Below are positions 40,709 through 49,206 of a stretch of 64,000 nucleotides of DNA, piece by piece (position 1 is the stretch's first letter; each line of letters opens with the position of its first letter). The translations under genes were made by a program, and so were the position numbers. This DNA comes from UBA1479 sp040221095 (GTDB lineage: Bacteria; Pseudomonadota; Alphaproteobacteria; Rhodospirillales; Casp-alpha2): positions 310,001 through 374,000 of the forward strand of contig JAVJVP010000016.1 in the NCBI GenBank assembly GCA_040221095.1, read 5' to 3'. The notes beneath the pieces were generated by a model. That model made no database searches. It had not been told where the DNA came from and saw nothing but the letters and a program-made list of their open reading frames with translations.

Positions 40709-41809
40709 ATGTCGACCCTGTTCGATCCCTTTACCCTGAAAGACGTCACCCTGCGCAACCGCATCGCGGCGTCGCCCATGTGCCAGTATTCCGCCGACGA
40801 CGGCATGCCCAACGACTGGCACCGCGTCCATGTCCCGACCCTGGCCCGGGGCGGCGCCGGATTGGTCATCGTCGAAGCCACCGCCGTGTCGCCCGAGGGC
40901 CGCATCACCCCCGGCTGCACGGGCCTGTGGAACGACGCCCAGGCCGCGGAACTGGCCGCCGTCGCCCGCGAGATCGAGGCCGCGGGCGCCGTGCCCGGCA
41001 TCCAGATCGGCCATGCCGGGCGCAAGGCCAGCGCCAACCGCCCGTGGGAAGGCGACGACCACATCGCCCCGGACGATCCGCGCGGCTGGGAGACCATCGC
41101 CCCCTCGGCCGTCGCCTATGGCGGCGGCCTGCCCAAGGTGCCCCGCGCCATGACCAAGTCCGACATCGACCGCGTGCGGGGCGATTTCGTGGCCGCCGCC
41201 GAACGCGCCCGCGACGCCGGCTTCAAATGGCTGGTCCTGCATTTCGCCCATGGCTATCTGGCGCAGAGCTTCTTTTCCGCCCATTCCAACCGGCGCAATG
41301 ACGAATACGGCGGCAGCGCCGAGAACCGGGGCCGGTTCCTGGTCGAAACCCTGGCCGCCGTGCGCGCGGTCTGGCCGGAAAACCTGCCGCTGACAGCCAG
41401 GTTCGGGGTCATCGAGTTCGACGGCCGTGACGAGGAAACCCTCACCGAATCCATCGCCCTGGTGAACCGATTCAAGGAAGCGGGTCTGGATTTCATCGAC
41501 GTCAGCGTGGGCTTCTCGACGCCGGAGGCGAACATCCCCTGGGGCCCCGCCTTCCTGGCGCCGGTCGCCGAACGGGTGCGCCGGGAAACCGGGCTGCCCG
41601 CCTCGACCAGCTGGTACATCAGCCAGCCCGCCCAGGCGGACCAGCTGATCCGCGACGGCAAGGCCGATCTCGTCATGTTGGGGCGGCCGCTGCTGGCCAA
41701 TCCGCACTGGCCCTACATGGCGGCGCAGGAACTGGGCGTCGACAAGCCGGAATGGACGACCCTGCCCGCCCCCTACGCCCATTGGCTGGCGCGCTACCGG
41801 GCGGCGTAA
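40709..41809 (+). CDS. NADH:flavin oxidoreductase, Old Yellow Enzyme family (YqjM-like)
   Basis: 366 aa, FMN TIM barrel. The YqjM-type active site is present: ASPMCQYSADDGMPNDWHRV near residue 21 (Cys that tunes the flavin), IGHAGRKAS near residue 97, and HFAHGYLAQSFFSAHSNRRN, then DEYGGSAENRGRF near residue 175. The FMN-phosphate segment VMLGRPLLANPHWP lies near residue 325. It reduces alpha,beta-unsaturated carbonyls with NAD(P)H. The divergent ArsR gene and the GTTCGA palindrome between them suggest that it is induced by an electrophile sensed by the regulator. Confidence 0.93.
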   Translation: MSTLFDPFTLKDVTLRNRIAASPMCQYSADDGMPNDWHRVHVPTLARGGAGLVIVEATAVSPEGRITPGCTGLWNDAQAAELAAVAREIEAAGAVPGIQIGHAGRKASANRPWEGDDHIAPDDPRGWETIAPSAVAYGGGLPKVPRAMTKSDIDRVRGDFVAAAERARDAGFKWLVLHFAHGYLAQSFFSAHSNRRNDEYGGSAENRGRFLVETLAAVRAVWPENLPLTARFGVIEFDGRDEETLTESIALVNRFKEAGLDFIDVSVGFSTPEANIPWGPAFLAPVAERVRRETGLPASTSWYISQPAQADQLIRDGKADLVMLGRPLLANPHWPYMAAQELGVDKPEWTTLPAPYAHWLARYRAA

Positions 41810-41816
41810 AGTCGAA

Positions 41817-41854
41817 CGGCGGCTATCCCGGGCAACCGCTGGGGATAGCCGCCG
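41817..41854. terminator. Hairpin between convergent OYE and lipoprotein genes
   Basis: A perfect 13-bp stem (CGGCGGCTATCCC and its complement) with a 12-base loop, eight bases after the OYE stop and 18 before the lipoprotein gene's stop. No clear T tract, so it may be a bidirectional terminator or mRNA-end stabiliser. Confidence 0.6.
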
Positions 41855-41872
41855 GATCGGCCGGGCGACGTC

Positions 41873-42124
41873 TTATTTCTTCTTGTCGTCTTCCTTGTCC
41901 TTGCCCATCAGGTAGCCGGCGCCGGCGCCGACCGCACCGCCGAGCGCGGCGCCGCAGGACACGCAGCCGCCCGTCAGGGCCGTGCCGACGGCGCCCACGC
42001 CGGCGCCGATGGCGCCGCCGCTGAGCGTGCGTTGCTCCGTATTCGACATGCCCGAACAGGCGCTCAGCGCCAAGGCCGACACGAGAACAAGAGCAGAAAC
42101 AGTACGAGTAGCCGTGCGAGTCAT
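41873..42124 (-). CDS. Small glycine-zipper lipoprotein
   Basis: 83 aa. The N-terminus is a lipoprotein signal with lipobox ALSAC (Cys near residue 23). The mature part is a glycine zipper: SGGAIGAGVGAVGTALTGG, then CGAALGGAVGAGAGYLMG, small residues at three- to four-residue intervals as in osmotically inducible OsmB/Pcp-type outer-membrane lipoproteins. The end is strongly charged (KDKEDDKKK). Two extra Cys sit in the middle (CVSC). The ATG at 42122-42124 is the only start giving a signal peptide. Probably located in the outer membrane; role unknown. Confidence 0.8.
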   Translation of the reverse strand: MTRTATRTVSALVLVSALALSACSGMSNTEQRTLSGGAIGAGVGAVGTALTGGCVSCGAALGGAVGAGAGYLMGKDKEDDKKK

Positions 42125-42234
42125 GATTGGCTCCTGTCGTTGACGTTGGACGTAAATCGACTGGAGTAAAGTAAGCCTGCGGGATGTGCCGCCACGCGGG
42201 CGATCCCGTGGCAATATTATGGCAATTCCGCCGC

Positions 42235-43314
42235 TCAGCGGGTCAGGTTGGCGACCGCCGCCTCGGTTTCCCGGGCCAGCCGCGCCATCAGCTCCGCCGC
42301 CGTCTGGCGCCGGGAAAGCCCCACCCCCTGCCCCGCCCAAAGGGACAGCAGACCGGCGTCCCCGGCCTGGGCCGCCGCCGTGCGCATGGGCCGGGTCAGG
42401 GCGTTCTGCCAGGGGAAGGGCAGCGGCGCGGCTTCCGCCCCGTCGCCTTCCATCATCGCCATGAAACGGTTCTCGACGCCGCGGGCGAAGCGGCCGGAAT
42501 AGGCCTGGGTGATGCGCGTCTGCTCCGGCTGGGCGGCCATTAGCGCCGCCTTGTAGCAGTCGGGCGTGCCGGCCTCGTCACAGGTCAGGAAGGCGGTGCC
42601 CATCTGCACCGCCTGGGCGCCGAGCGCCAGGGCGGCGGCGATGCCCCGCCCGTCCATGATTCCGCCCGACGCGACCACGGGCACGGAGACGGCGTCGACG
42701 ACCTGCGGCACCAGGGCCATGGTGCCGATCATCGCCGCCTCGAAGGATCCTGCGAAGGTGCCCCGGTGGCCGCCGGCTTCGCCACCCTGGGCGACCACGG
42801 CGTCGACGCCCAACCGTTCCAGGGCGACCGCCTCCGCCGGGGTCGTCGCCGTGCCCATGACGAAGACGCCCCGCGTCTTGAGCGCCGCGACCGCCTCGGA
42901 CGGGATCGGGCCGAAGGTGAAGCTGAACACCTTGGCCCCACTGTCGAGCGCCACGGGAAAGGTCTTGTCGAACGGATCGGCCATGATTTCCGGCAGCACC
43001 GGTTCCGGCGCGCCCACGTCGGCCCCCGCCTTTGCGACGGCGGCAACCGTGGCCTCGGCGCCCTCGGGCCGCGGCGGCACCGGCTGCGGCGCGAACAGGT
43101 TGACGCCGAAGGACCGGTTGGTCTGACCACGTACCTTGTCGACGGCCGCCCGGAAGGCATCCGGCGTCAGATAGGTTGCCCCCATGGAGCCCAGGCCGCC
43201 CGCTTCGGACACGGCGACCACCAGGTCCGGCGTGTCGCTGCCGCCGGCCATGGGGGCCTGGATCACGGGCAGGGTCATGCCCAGGCGGGTCATCAGGGGG
43301 GTCTGGGCAGGCAT
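42235..43314 (-). CDS. NAD(P)H-dependent flavin oxidoreductase / nitronate monooxygenase family
   Basis: 359 aa FMN TIM barrel. LGMTLPVIQAPMAGGSDTPDLVVAV (in two parts) opens the protein; SEAGGLGSMGATYLT near residue 34 and the VVAQGGEAGGHRGTF motif near residue 175, which carries the catalytic His of nitronate monooxygenases, are present, followed by VPVVASGGIMDGRGIAAALALGA and the phosphate-binding GAQAVQMGTAFL. The family oxidises alkyl nitronates or acts as enoyl reductase-type proteins. It lies 102 bp downstream of the LysR regulator on the same strand, which may control it. Confidence 0.88.
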   Translation of the reverse strand: MPAQTPLMTRLGMTLPVIQAPMAGGSDTPDLVVAVSEAGGLGSMGATYLTPDAFRAAVDKVRGQTNRSFGVNLFAPQPVPPRPEGAEATVAAVAKAGADVGAPEPVLPEIMADPFDKTFPVALDSGAKVFSFTFGPIPSEAVAALKTRGVFVMGTATTPAEAVALERLGVDAVVAQGGEAGGHRGTFAGSFEAAMIGTMALVPQVVDAVSVPVVASGGIMDGRGIAAALALGAQAVQMGTAFLTCDEAGTPDCYKAALMAAQPEQTRITQAYSGRFARGVENRFMAMMEGDGAEAAPLPFPWQNALTRPMRTAAAQAGDAGLLSLWAGQGVGLSRRQTAAELMARLARETEAAVANLTR

Positions 43315-43416
43315 GGCGGTCCTCCGGCGCTGGATAGGGGTCAGCGAAGGTTACCCCCGCATGCCACCCGGCGGAAAACGGTTTCCCGCGATATCCGCTA
43401 TCTCGCCGGCAGATAC

Positions 43417-44295
43417 CTATTCGGCGGCGGCGCGGACGGGATACAGGTGATCCATGAACGCCGCCATGGCCGGCGCGCGGTAGCCGTCCTTGCGGCGGAT
43501 GAACAGGGTCGTCACCCGGCCCTCCCGGGCGGGCAGCGGGTGCAGACGCACGCGGCCTTGATCGGCGGCGCCACGGGCGATGCCGCGCGGCAGCAAGGTC
43601 ACGCCCAGGCCGGCGGCGGCGCAGCCCAGAATGGTTTCGATGGTGCCGAATTCCAGAATGCGCAGGCCCGTCACCCCGCGCGCGGCCAAAATTTCCTCCA
43701 GCTTGCGGCGGTAGGAGCATCCGGCGCGCAGGACCACGATCTTGACCTCGCCCTGGGCGGTCAGGTCACGCAGATCGGCGAGCCCCGGGGCGGTGACCGC
43801 GACCAGGTCCTCGTGAAACGCCGTCTCGAACGCGATGTCCGGATGATCGACCGGCCCGCAGACGAAGGCCCCTTCGACCCGGCCTTCCAAGACGTCGTCG
43901 ATCAGTTCCGCCGTGGTGCCCGTGCGGATCGCCAGATCGACGCCGGGATGGGCGGCCGCGAAGCCGGTCAGGACCGGCGACAGATGCAGGGCCGCCGTGG
44001 TTTCCAGGGACCCGATGACCAGATCACCCTGCGGCACGCCGTCGTCGGCGACCGCGCGCCGGGCATCGGCGACCAGCCGCGCCGCCGCCTTGGCGAAGGG
44101 CAGCAGGCGTTCCCCGGCCGGCGTCAGGCGCACGCCCCGGGAATGACGTTCGAACAGGGCAGCGCCCAGGCCGTCCTCCAACAGGCGCACCCGCGCCGTC
44201 ACGTTGGACTGCACCGTATGCAGTTCCGCCGCCGCACGGTTCATGGCGCCGGTGCGGGCGACCGCCTCGAAGATGCGGAGATCGGAAAGCTCCAT
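43417..44295 (-). CDS. LysR-family transcriptional regulator
   Basis: 292 aa. The N-terminal winged helix-turn-helix is standard (LSDLRIFEAVARTGAMNRAA, then NVTARVRLLEDGLGAALFERHSRG by residue 60), followed by the periplasmic-binding-like effector domain from about residue 88 (LVIGSLETTAALHLSPVLTGF). The group resembles regulators of nitronate or aromatic metabolism but cannot be named. It starts at 44295, 251 bp from the divergent DUF2325 gene, with a Fur-box-like palindrome in the gap nearer the latter. It precedes the nitronate-monooxygenase-like gene on the same strand. Confidence 0.92.
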   Translation of the reverse strand: MELSDLRIFEAVARTGAMNRAAAELHTVQSNVTARVRLLEDGLGAALFERHSRGVRLTPAGERLLPFAKAAARLVADARRAVADDGVPQGDLVIGSLETTAALHLSPVLTGFAAAHPGVDLAIRTGTTAELIDDVLEGRVEGAFVCGPVDHPDIAFETAFHEDLVAVTAPGLADLRDLTAQGEVKIVVLRAGCSYRRKLEEILAARGVTGLRILEFGTIETILGCAAAGLGVTLLPRGIARGAADQGRVRLHPLPAREGRVTTLFIRRKDGYRAPAMAAFMDHLYPVRAAAE

Positions 44296-44426
44296 GGCAG
44301 GATACTCATAAATTAAGATAGATAATTTCTTTTAATATCATTTTTAAAGATATCAAAATAAATCCGACGCGCCGCCTTCCATGGACGGCGGATGCACCGG
44401 GGAATTAGGTCTGAAATTTTCACTTG

Positions 44427-44447
44427 TGCAATTGATAATCATTTGCA
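44427..44447. promoter_or_regulatory. Candidate Fur box before the DUF2325 gene
   Basis: TGCAATTGATAATCATTTGCA is a near-perfect 21-bp palindrome with the GATAATCATT core of Fur sites. It lies 99 bases before the DUF2325 start, in an AT-rich spacer. Iron-linked genes follow, which supports the reading. Confidence 0.6.
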
Positions 44448-44546
44448 TATGCTGTCGGCAATCGATCCCTGCGGCAGGGAACATCGCGCACCGGCAAGCC
44501 GGTCTTCACGCGCCCCCTGCCCGGCCTACCGGAGACACACGCACCG

Positions 44547-45758
44547 ATGTGCGACCTTTGCGGCAACGACGATCTCCACCTGCATGCCACGGCGCGGCGC
44601 AAGCGGCTGTGGGAAATGACCGCCGGATGGCATTGCTCGATCCTGGGCACCTGCCTGACCCTGGCCGATCTGCGCGCCCTGGCCCGCAAGCTGCCCCTGA
44701 AAATCCGCAAAGACTTCCCCGTCGACTATCAGCTTCACGGGTTCTTCGTGAAGGAAGCCGACCAGCCGGGCCGCGCTGCCAAGCTGCTGACCAAGCTGCT
44801 GGACCGCAAGCATGCGGCGGCGATCCGCCGCCTGCGCGGGATCAAGGACGCCAAGGGCCTGGAAGACGCCTGGGTCGAGGCCATGGCCGCCGGCGACATT
44901 CCCGGTCCCTACTGGGCGATCCTCAGCCACCCCGCCGCGACCACGGAACTGTCGGAACGCATGTTCGCCGATGTCCACATGCTGTCGCATCTGGTCGGCG
45001 CCTCCAACCGGGGCGACATCCGCCGCCTGACCGACCTGGAAGAGGAAAACGCCGGCCTGCGCGACAAGCTCGCCAAGCAGCAGAACCACCATCGCCAGCG
45101 CCTGGACGAAAAAGAGAAGCTGATCACCGACCTGCGCGACCAGCTGCACCACGATCCCGAACGCGCCATCCGCATCGCTCCCCCGCCGGCGGCGGACGGC
45201 GACGGCGCCTGCGCCTCGGTCCCGGCCCTGCAGGGCGAACTGCGCCACATGGAAATCCGCGCCGCCCAGGCCGACACCACCCTGCGCGGACAGCGCAGCC
45301 GCATCGAGGAACTGTCGCGCCTCGTCGACAGCCTGCTCGACGAGAACCGCTCCCTGGAAACGGCCCTGGTCCGCGAACGCGGCACCGGGCCCGCCGGCGA
45401 CGATTGCGACACCTCCTGTCCCTTCGATCTCGGCGGGCGCAGCCTGCTGTACGTCGGCGGCCGGCAACAGACCGTGCATCGCCTGAAATCCCTGGTCGAA
45501 GCCTGGAACGGCCATTTCCTGCATCATGACGGCGGCCTGGAGAAATCCATCAACGAACTGGCCGGCGCCGTGGTCAAGGCCGACGCCGTGGTGTTCCCCA
45601 CGGACTGCGTCAGTCACGACGCGGCGCTGCAGGTCAAACGCCTGTGCCGCCAGACCATGAAGCCCTTCGTGCCGCTGCGCAGTTCGGGCGTGGCGTCGTT
45701 CGTCGCCGGCCTGCGCCACGGGCTCGAAAGCTTCGACGCCGCCACCGGCGCGGACTGA
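44547..45758 (+). CDS. DUF2325 domain protein with N-terminal CxxC motif
   Basis: 403 aa. The protein begins MCDLCGNDDLHLHATARRKR, a CxxC plus His cluster that could bind metal. Residues about 25-160 form a conserved helical domain; about 165-275 are a long charged coiled coil (LEEENAGLRDKLAKQQNHHR onward). The C-terminal DUF2325 domain runs from about residue 300 (SLLYVGGRQQTVHRLKSLVE, a Rossmann-like strand-turn-helix) through VVFPTDCVSHDAALQVKRLC to the end. The domain is of unknown function; here it heads an iron-responsive-looking cluster behind a Fur-type palindrome. Role as sensor or trafficking factor is inference. Confidence 0.8.
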   Translation: MCDLCGNDDLHLHATARRKRLWEMTAGWHCSILGTCLTLADLRALARKLPLKIRKDFPVDYQLHGFFVKEADQPGRAAKLLTKLLDRKHAAAIRRLRGIKDAKGLEDAWVEAMAAGDIPGPYWAILSHPAATTELSERMFADVHMLSHLVGASNRGDIRRLTDLEEENAGLRDKLAKQQNHHRQRLDEKEKLITDLRDQLHHDPERAIRIAPPPAADGDGACASVPALQGELRHMEIRAAQADTTLRGQRSRIEELSRLVDSLLDENRSLETALVRERGTGPAGDDCDTSCPFDLGGRSLLYVGGRQQTVHRLKSLVEAWNGHFLHHDGGLEKSINELAGAVVKADAVVFPTDCVSHDAALQVKRLCRQTMKPFVPLRSSGVASFVAGLRHGLESFDAATGAD

Positions 45759-45762
45759 CCCC

Positions 45763-46221
45763 ATGCGCGCCTTCGCCGAACCGTCGACCTTCATCGAACT
45801 GCCGTTCGGCGAGCAGTTGATGTTGTGGGCCATGCGGCTGTGGATGCGCGGTCTGCGCGACGGTGCGCGGGATCAGGCGATCCTCGGCACCGGGTTCAAG
45901 CTGGCCGGGGTGCCCGCCGCCCATCCGGCGCTGGACGGCCTGATGACCGTCCTCACCACCGCCGCGACCGCCCCCATCGACATCCGCTGCCCCCATTGCC
46001 CCGACATCAGCGACGACGAACACCTGTTGATGGATGTCATCGCCGGCCTGCAGTCCCCGGGCAGGGGCGGCAGCACCCTGTTCGCCTGCCGCCTGCCCCC
46101 GGCGGCGCGGCGCAGCGGGATGGAACTGGCGGGACGTCTGGCCATCGTGTTTTCCGGCGCGGGGCTGATGATCCGTCCGCGCGGACCGGCCCTCGGCCCC
46201 GGAAAATCCACGATTCATTGA
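45763..46221 (+). CDS. Small conserved-looking protein with CPHC motif, unknown
   Basis: 152 aa, starting 4 bases after the DUF2325 stop, so cotranscribed. The N-terminal half is helical with Trp and Met (LMLWAMRLWMRGLRDGARDQ). The middle has IRCPHCPDISDDEHLLMDV, a CPHC pair with nearby His and Asp that could hold a metal or a haem. No membrane span or signal peptide. Its position between DUF2325 and imelysin suggests an iron-linked role. Not a family I recognise. Confidence 0.7.
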   Translation: MRAFAEPSTFIELPFGEQLMLWAMRLWMRGLRDGARDQAILGTGFKLAGVPAAHPALDGLMTVLTTAATAPIDIRCPHCPDISDDEHLLMDVIAGLQSPGRGGSTLFACRLPPAARRSGMELAGRLAIVFSGAGLMIRPRGPALGPGKSTIH

Positions 46222-46316
46222 CCGGTTTTCGCCGCCTCATACGTCTTACTTTATAGCCCCCTGCGGGATCAGCCGCCATGGCGGCCCAAGACCACAAAGC
46301 ACCTAAGGAGAACCCC

Positions 46317-47594
46317 ATGAAACACTTCACAACCGCCCTTGCCGCCGGCTGCATGCTGGCGGCCACGGCGTTCGGCACGGCGCCCGCCCGCGCCGCGGAC
46401 CCGGCAAAGGTGCTCGACACCTATGCCGACATCGCCCACGCCATGTACGAGGACGCCCTGATTACCGCGGAAACCCTCCAGGGCGCCGTCGCCCAGCTGG
46501 TCGCATCGCCCTCGCGCGCGTCGCTGCTGCGCGCCCGCGCCGCCTGGATCGCCGCGCGTCAGCCCTACCAGCAGACCGAAGGCTTCCGCTTCGGCAACGC
46601 CGCCGTCGACGACTGGGAAGGCAAGGTCAACGCCTGGCCGCTCGACGAAGGGCTGATCGACTACGTCGATGCGTCCTACGGCAAGGACTCCAAGGACAAT
46701 CCCTATTACACCGCCAACGTGATCGCCAATCCGTCCCTGCGCCTGGGCGGCAAGACCATCGACGCGTCCAAGATCACGCCCGAGCTGATCTCCGGCACGC
46801 TGCACGAGGTCGACGGCGTCGAAGCCAACGTCGCCTCGGGCTACCACGCCATCGAATTCCTGCTGTGGGGCCAGGACCTCAACGGCACGGGCCCGGGTGC
46901 GGGCAACCGGCCGCACACGGACTTCGACACCAAGAACTGCACCCACGGCAACTGCGACCGTCGGGGCCAGTACCTGACGGCGGCGACCGCGCTGCTGATT
47001 TCGGACCTCAAGGACATCGTCGGCCAATGGGCCCCCGATGGCGCCGCGCGCGCCGCCGTGACCGCCGACAAGGCCAAGGGTGTGGGCGCCATCATCAAGG
47101 GTTTGGGCAGCCTGTCCTATGGTGAGTTGGCCGGCGAACGCATCAAGCTCGGCCTCATGCTTCACGATCCCGAGGAGGAGCACGACTGCTTCGCCGACAA
47201 CACCCATAATTCCCACTATTTCGACCAGGTCGGCATGATGTCCATCTATACCGGCCGCTACGCCCGCATCGACGGCTCCGTCGTCCAGGGTCCGAGCCTG
47301 GCCGATCTGATCAAGACCAAGGATGCCAAGCTGGCGGCCAAGATCGACGCGGCCCTGGGCGCCACCCTGGCCCGCATGCAGGTGATGAAGGACATGGCCG
47401 ACCGCCGTGTCATGGCCTATGACCAGATGATCGGCGAAGGCAACGCCGTCGGGAACAAGATCATCCAGGACGTGATCGACGGCCTGGTCACACAGGCCAA
47501 GGCGATCGAGAGCGCGATGGCGCCGCTGGGTCTCTCCGGCGTGTCCTTCGAGGGCTCCGACAGTCTTGACAATCCGTCTGCCGTATTCAAATAG
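46317..47594 (+). CDS. Imelysin family protein (iron-regulated, peptidase M75 fold)
   Basis: 425 aa. The ATG at 46317 follows TAAGGAG and begins a signal peptide (TTALAAGCMLAATAFGTAP, cleaved near ARAAD). Imelysin hallmark GYHAIEFLLWGQD, carrying the GxHxxE motif, is at about residues 175-187. The second half has KLGLMLHDPEEEHDCFADNT near residue 278. Family proteins (IrpA, EfeO/EfeM, insulin-cleaving ICMP) are periplasmic or outer-membrane iron-uptake factors whose HxxE binds metal. It heads the imelysin/di-haem/imelysin/DUF1513 group. Confidence 0.93.
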   Translation: MKHFTTALAAGCMLAATAFGTAPARAADPAKVLDTYADIAHAMYEDALITAETLQGAVAQLVASPSRASLLRARAAWIAARQPYQQTEGFRFGNAAVDDWEGKVNAWPLDEGLIDYVDASYGKDSKDNPYYTANVIANPSLRLGGKTIDASKITPELISGTLHEVDGVEANVASGYHAIEFLLWGQDLNGTGPGAGNRPHTDFDTKNCTHGNCDRRGQYLTAATALLISDLKDIVGQWAPDGAARAAVTADKAKGVGAIIKGLGSLSYGELAGERIKLGLMLHDPEEEHDCFADNTHNSHYFDQVGMMSIYTGRYARIDGSVVQGPSLADLIKTKDAKLAAKIDAALGATLARMQVMKDMADRRVMAYDQMIGEGNAVGNKIIQDVIDGLVTQAKAIESAMAPLGLSGVSFEGSDSLDNPSAVFK

Positions 47595-47697
47595 CTGAGG
47601 GGGAGAACGGGCAGCGGCGTTCGCGTTGCCGAACCGCCGCCGCCCGCCCTGCCCGGCCACAGACGGCCGCCTCAGCCGATAAGGACACCCGCCTGAC

Positions 47698-49206
47698 ATG
47701 TTTCCGGCCACCCGTTGGGCCAGCCTCGCCGTCGTCGCGGCATTGACCGCCGCCGCCCCCGCTGCGTCCGGCGAAAGAGAACGGGAAGTCGTGAAGCCGG
47801 CCACGGACTTCACCAGGGCCGAAACCTACGAAGCCATGCAAGGCGGGGCCGCGACCTCGCAAAAGGCCATCAACGCCGACGCCTTCTCCCACGCATCCGC
47901 TAATCTGCCGTTTTCCCGGGAACTGGATTTCAAGGTCGGCAACGGGTTCTTCCGCCGGCTCTGGGTTTCCGCCCCGGCCTCGACCCAGTCCGCCGACGGC
48001 CTGGGCCCCCTGTTCAACGCCCGGTCCTGCCAGCGCTGCCACCTGAAGGACGGGCGCGGCCATCCGCCCAGCGCCAACTGGCCCGACGACAGCGCCGTAT
48101 CCATGTTCCTGCGTCTGTCGATCCCGCCGCAGAGCGACGCGCAAAAAAGGCTGCTCGCCGAATTGCGCGCCCCCGTCATCGCCGAGCCGACCTACGGCAC
48201 GCAGTTGCAGGACTTCGCGGTTCAGGGCATCGACCCAGAAGGCCGCATGCACATCACCTATACGGAACAACCGGTCACCTTGGGCGACGGCACGGTGATC
48301 AGCCTGCGCCGCCCAGCCTACACGGTCACCGACCTGGCCTATGGTCCCCTGCACCCTCAGGCCATGATCTCGCCCCGCGTCGCCACGCCGATGATCGGCC
48401 TGGGCCTTCTGGAAATGATCGACGAGGCCGACATCGTCCAGGGCGCCGACCCGGAGGACGCCGACGGCGACGGCATTTCCGGCCGCGTTCAGCGGGTCTG
48501 GGACCGGGAAGCCGGCAGGCCCACCCTCGGCCGGTTCGGCTGGAAGGCGGGCGATCCGACCGTGCGCCAGCAGTCGGGCCATGCCTTCGCCGGCGATATC
48601 GGCATTTCCAACCCGGTCGTCCGCGCCCATTGGGGCGACTGCACGCCGGCGCAGACCGCCTGCCGCACGGCCCCCGATGGCGGCACCACGCCCGACGCCG
48701 ACAATCCCACCGCCGACGGCATGGAAGCCTCGGAAAAGATCCTGGCCCTGGTCACCTTCTATGCCCGCAATCTGGCCGTGCCCAAGCGCCGCGACGTCGA
48801 GGCCCCCCGGGTTCTGGCCGGCAAGAAAGTGTTCTACGACAGCGGCTGTGCCGCCTGCCACCAGCCCAAGTTCGTGACCCGCACGGACCCCGCGCGGCCC
48901 GAGCATTCCCACCAATTGATCTGGCCCTATACGGACATGCTGCTGCACGACATGGGCCCGGGTTTGGCCGACAACCGCCCGGAAGGCCTGGCCGGCGGCC
49001 GCGAATGGCGCACGGCACCGCTGTGGGGCATCGGTCTGACCAAGGTGGTCAGCGGCCATACCTTCTTCCTGCACGACGGCCGCGCCCGCGACCTGCTGGA
49101 AGCCATCCTGTGGCACGGCGGCGAAGCCGAGGCCGCCCGGGAAGCCGTTCGAAAACTACCCACAAAGGAGCGGGAGGCCCTGCTCGCCTTCCTGAATTCA
49201 TTATGA
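47698..49206 (+). CDS. Di-haem oxidoreductase (DHOR family c-type cytochrome)
   Basis: 502 aa secreted protein. A short signal peptide (ATRWASLAVVAALTAAAP) precedes two CxxCH haem c sites: CQRCH near residue 111 and CAACH near residue 383. The DHOR pattern is visible: LGPLFNARSC before the first site, and PYTDMLLHDMGPGLAD followed by EWRTAPLWGIGLT in the C-terminal part. It may oxidise or reduce iron or an organic ligand during uptake. It sits between two imelysin genes; its stop overlaps the next ATG (ATGA). Confidence 0.92.
   Translation: MFPATRWASLAVVAALTAAAPAASGEREREVVKPATDFTRAETYEAMQGGAATSQKAINADAFSHASANLPFSRELDFKVGNGFFRRLWVSAPASTQSADGLGPLFNARSCQRCHLKDGRGHPPSANWPDDSAVSMFLRLSIPPQSDAQKRLLAELRAPVIAEPTYGTQLQDFAVQGIDPEGRMHITYTEQPVTLGDGTVISLRRPAYTVTDLAYGPLHPQAMISPRVATPMIGLGLLEMIDEADIVQGADPEDADGDGISGRVQRVWDREAGRPTLGRFGWKAGDPTVRQQSGHAFAGDIGISNPVVRAHWGDCTPAQTACRTAPDGGTTPDADNPTADGMEASEKILALVTFYARNLAVPKRRDVEAPRVLAGKKVFYDSGCAACHQPKFVTRTDPARPEHSHQLIWPYTDMLLHDMGPGLADNRPEGLAGGREWRTAPLWGIGLTKVVSGHTFFLHDGRARDLLEAILWHGGEAEAAREAVRKLPTKEREALLAFLNSL

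Noticed and set aside
48630..49202. Extension of the second imelysin upstream of 49203
   Set aside because: This frame lies within the di-haem oxidoreductase gene; the signal peptide begins at 49203.
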